From: Chloroflexia bacterium | GTDB lineage: Bacteria > Chloroflexota > Chloroflexia > Thermomicrobiales > JALYUS01 | Direction: 5' to 3' | Assembly: GCA_025924435.1 (NCBI GenBank) | Contig: JAICIL010000258.1 | Coordinates: 1-6,507 of the forward strand | DNA: 6,507 nucleotides | Shown: piece by piece, positions 5,227 through 6,507 of the stretch | Layout: the number at the start of each line of letters is the position of its first letter | How positions within the stretch are numbered: position 1 is the first letter of the stretch | Notes under the pieces: model-generated | Databases searched by the model: none | Seen by the model: only the letters and a program-made list of their open reading frames with translations | Told to the model about the DNA's origin: nothing | Position numbers and translations under genes: made by a program

Positions 5227-5230
5227 CCCG

Positions 5231-6127
5231 ATGGCGGTGATCGCGGACGAACTGACACAGACACCATCCGGCCTGACGGACGCCTTCGTCGCGATGGCGG
5301 AGCAACTCCGCCGCTCGACGGTGCAGGTGCGGGGGCGCGGCCCCGGCGGCGGCTCCGGCGTCATCTGGCGGCCGGACGGATTGATTATCACGAACGCGCA
5401 TGTGGCGCGCGGCCCGCGGGCATTCATCGAACTCGCGGACGGGCGGACATTCGAGGCGACCGTCGCGGCGCGGGACGAGCGGCGCGACCTCGCCGCCCTG
5501 AAGGTGGACGCGACCGATCTCCCGGCGGCGGCAATCGGCGATTCCGATGCGCTGCGCGTCGGGTCGCTCGTCCTCGCGGTCGGCAACCCGCTCGGCCTGA
5601 CGGGCGCGCTGACGACGGGCGTCGTCCACGCGGCGGCGACGGCGGACGGCCCGCGCGCCCACGGCTGGGTGCGGGCGGATGTCCGGCTCGCGCCGGGCAA
5701 CTCCGGCGGCCCGCTGGCGGACGCGGCGGGGCGCGTGATCGGCATCAACAGCATGATCGCCGGCGGCCTCGCCCTCGCCGTGCCGAGCAACGCCGTCGCC
5801 CGCTTCCTGCGCGGCGCTGCGGCCCGTCCCGCGCTCGGCGTGACGATGCGGCCGGTGCGCCTGCCGCTCGGCGGAAGGATCGTCTTCGGCCTGCTGATCG
5901 TGGATGTGGCGGCGGGCAGCCCGGCGGAGACGGCGGGCCTCTTCACCGGCGACGTGCTGATTGGCACGGGCGGCGCGCTCTTTGCCCGGCCCGATAGCCT
6001 GCTCTCCGCGCTCGCGGACGCCGAACCGGGCGGCACGCTCCGGCTGGAGATCGTGCGGGGCGGAGGGCGCATGGCGATTGACGCGCGGGTCGGCGCGACG
6101 GAAGCCGAGGAGGCGCAAGCGGCGTGA
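5231..6127 (+). CDS. HtrA-like trypsin-fold serine protease with C-terminal PDZ domain (paralogue 2)
   Basis: Predicted 298-aa S1C-type protease, a paralogue of the preceding gene with the same layout. Residues 37-46 (GPGGGSGVIW) begin the protease barrel; the triad is His57 in the canonical LIITNAHVA, Asp86 in RRDLAALKV and Ser158 in APGNSGGPLAD. The PDZ domain covers about 201-288 (ALGVTMRPVRLP, then GSPAETAGLFTGDVLI). No signal peptide or membrane segment is visible. It retains the textbook TNAHV and GNSGGPL motifs, whereas its neighbour has drifted around the His and the Ser. GGGAGGG (5216-5222), embedded in the last codons of the previous gene, is 8 nt before ATG 5231. Its stop TGA overlaps the GTG of the next gene (GTGA), suggesting translational coupling. 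Paralogous adjacent proteases could form mixed oligomers, but this is inference. Confidence 0.87.
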   Translation: MAVIADELTQTPSGLTDAFVAMAEQLRRSTVQVRGRGPGGGSGVIWRPDGLIITNAHVARGPRAFIELADGRTFEATVAARDERRDLAALKVDATDLPAAAIGDSDALRVGSLVLAVGNPLGLTGALTTGVVHAAATADGPRAHGWVRADVRLAPGNSGGPLADAAGRVIGINSMIAGGLALAVPSNAVARFLRGAAARPALGVTMRPVRLPLGGRIVFGLLIVDVAAGSPAETAGLFTGDVLIGTGGALFARPDSLLSALADAEPGGTLRLEIVRGGGRMAIDARVGATEAEEAQAA

Positions 6128-6507
6128 CGCGGGTGCTGGTCGCCGCGCCATCGGCGGTCGTGCGGGCGGGGCTGGAGGCGTTGGTCGCTTCCAACCCCCG
6201 CCTCGCCGTGGTCGGGCAGGCCGCCGGCATCGAGGCGGCGGCGCGGGCCAGCGAGACGCTCCAGCCGGATGTCGTGCTCGTCGAGCACGAGTGGGACGAC
6301 GAACTGCTCGTGCCGGGGCTGCTCGCGCTCGGCGCGGGCGGCCACGTCCCGGCGGTCGTCGTGCTGACCGAGAACCCGTCCGCGCTCTGGGCGGCGGTCG
6401 CCCTCCGGTCGCGCGTGCGGGCGGTGCTACCGCGTGAGGCGACGGCGGCGGAGATCATCGCGGCAGTCGAGGGAGCGGCGGCGGGTCTCGTCGTCCTCCA
6501 CCCCGAT
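6124..6507 (+). CDS. Degenerate NarL-type receiver (pseudo-response regulator), 3' end cut by window
   Basis: An open frame runs from GTG 6124 to the window end, 128 codons with no stop. GTG overlaps the preceding TGA by 4 nt (GTGA). The beta-alpha pattern is that of a NarL/FixJ receiver: MTRVLVAAPSAVVRAGLEAL, then a PDVVLVE strand, a VVVLTEN strand and a RAVLPREATAAEIIAAVE ending. The usual active-site residues are mostly replaced: Ala8-Pro9 where the N-terminal acidic pair belongs, Glu54 in place of the phospho-acceptor Asp, and Arg104 where the Lys is expected; Thr82 is kept. Glu54 may mimic a phosphorylated state, implying phosphorylation-independent action. A LuxR-type HTH would normally follow but would lie beyond the window. 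Its place as third gene of the protease operon suggests a linked regulatory role. Function is inferred from fold only. Confidence 0.7.
   Translation, partial: MTRVLVAAPSAVVRAGLEALVASNPRLAVVGQAAGIEAAARASETLQPDVVLVEHEWDDELLVPGLLALGAGGHVPAVVVLTENPSALWAAVALRSRVRAVLPREATAAEIIAAVEGAAAGLVVLHPD

Noticed and set aside
3906..5240. 444-codon plus-strand frame across the divergent promoter and the first protease
   Set aside because: It turns into Arg/Gly-rich sequence where it overlaps the protease in another frame and has no ribosome binding site; the protease frame has a full catalytic triad.
4492..6345. 617-codon open frame on the minus strand
   Set aside because: Antisense shadow of the protease and receiver genes, with Ala/Arg/Pro-biased composition and no recognisable domain.

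Overview
The window is GC-rich DNA (third codon positions overwhelmingly G or C) with dense, leaderless-looking bacterial genes. The gene styles (KimA/APC permease paralogues, signal-less HtrA-like proteases, a NarL-type receiver) and pyrimidine-rich intergenic heptad repeats would fit a high-GC free-living bacterium such as a Chloroflexota/Thermomicrobia-like lineage. That placement is inference, not something the sequence proves.

Left part (1-2751): two tandem, same-strand genes of the KimA branch of APC-superfamily transporters, probably potassium/proton importers. Only the last 132 codons of the first copy are in the window; the second is complete (622-2751, 709 aa). Where both are visible they align without gaps at about 91% nucleotide identity, with identical blocks beside divergent ones.

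Middle part (2752-4290): a 54-aa hypothetical gene on the plus strand (2900-3064) converges with a 257-aa helix-turn-helix, ParB/phage-type protein on the minus strand (3221-3994). The gap between them holds a 112-nt nested inverted repeat that may act as a two-way terminator. The 296-nt divergent region 3995-4290 carries a GC-rich hairpin, a heptad tract, promoter-like motifs facing both ways, a perfect palindrome and a hairpin just before the ribosome binding site of the next operon.

Right part (4291-6507): a tight three-gene operon (4-nt gap, then a 4-nt overlap). It encodes two paralogous trypsin-like/PDZ (HtrA-like) proteases, both with an intact His-Asp-Ser triad and neither with a visible signal peptide, followed by a NarL-type receiver protein cut off by the window end. 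The receiver lacks the canonical phospho-acceptor Asp (Glu instead), the N-terminal acidic pair and the conserved Lys. If functional, the operon would link intracellular proteolysis to a phosphorylation-independent regulator.

Two themes run through the spaces between genes. All four transcription units have a GTAT-R-Y-N-GT element 46 to 101 nt upstream of the start codon. At least four tracts of degenerate seven-base tandem repeats lie in three of the intergenic regions. No tRNA, rRNA, CRISPR array or transposase gene was seen.
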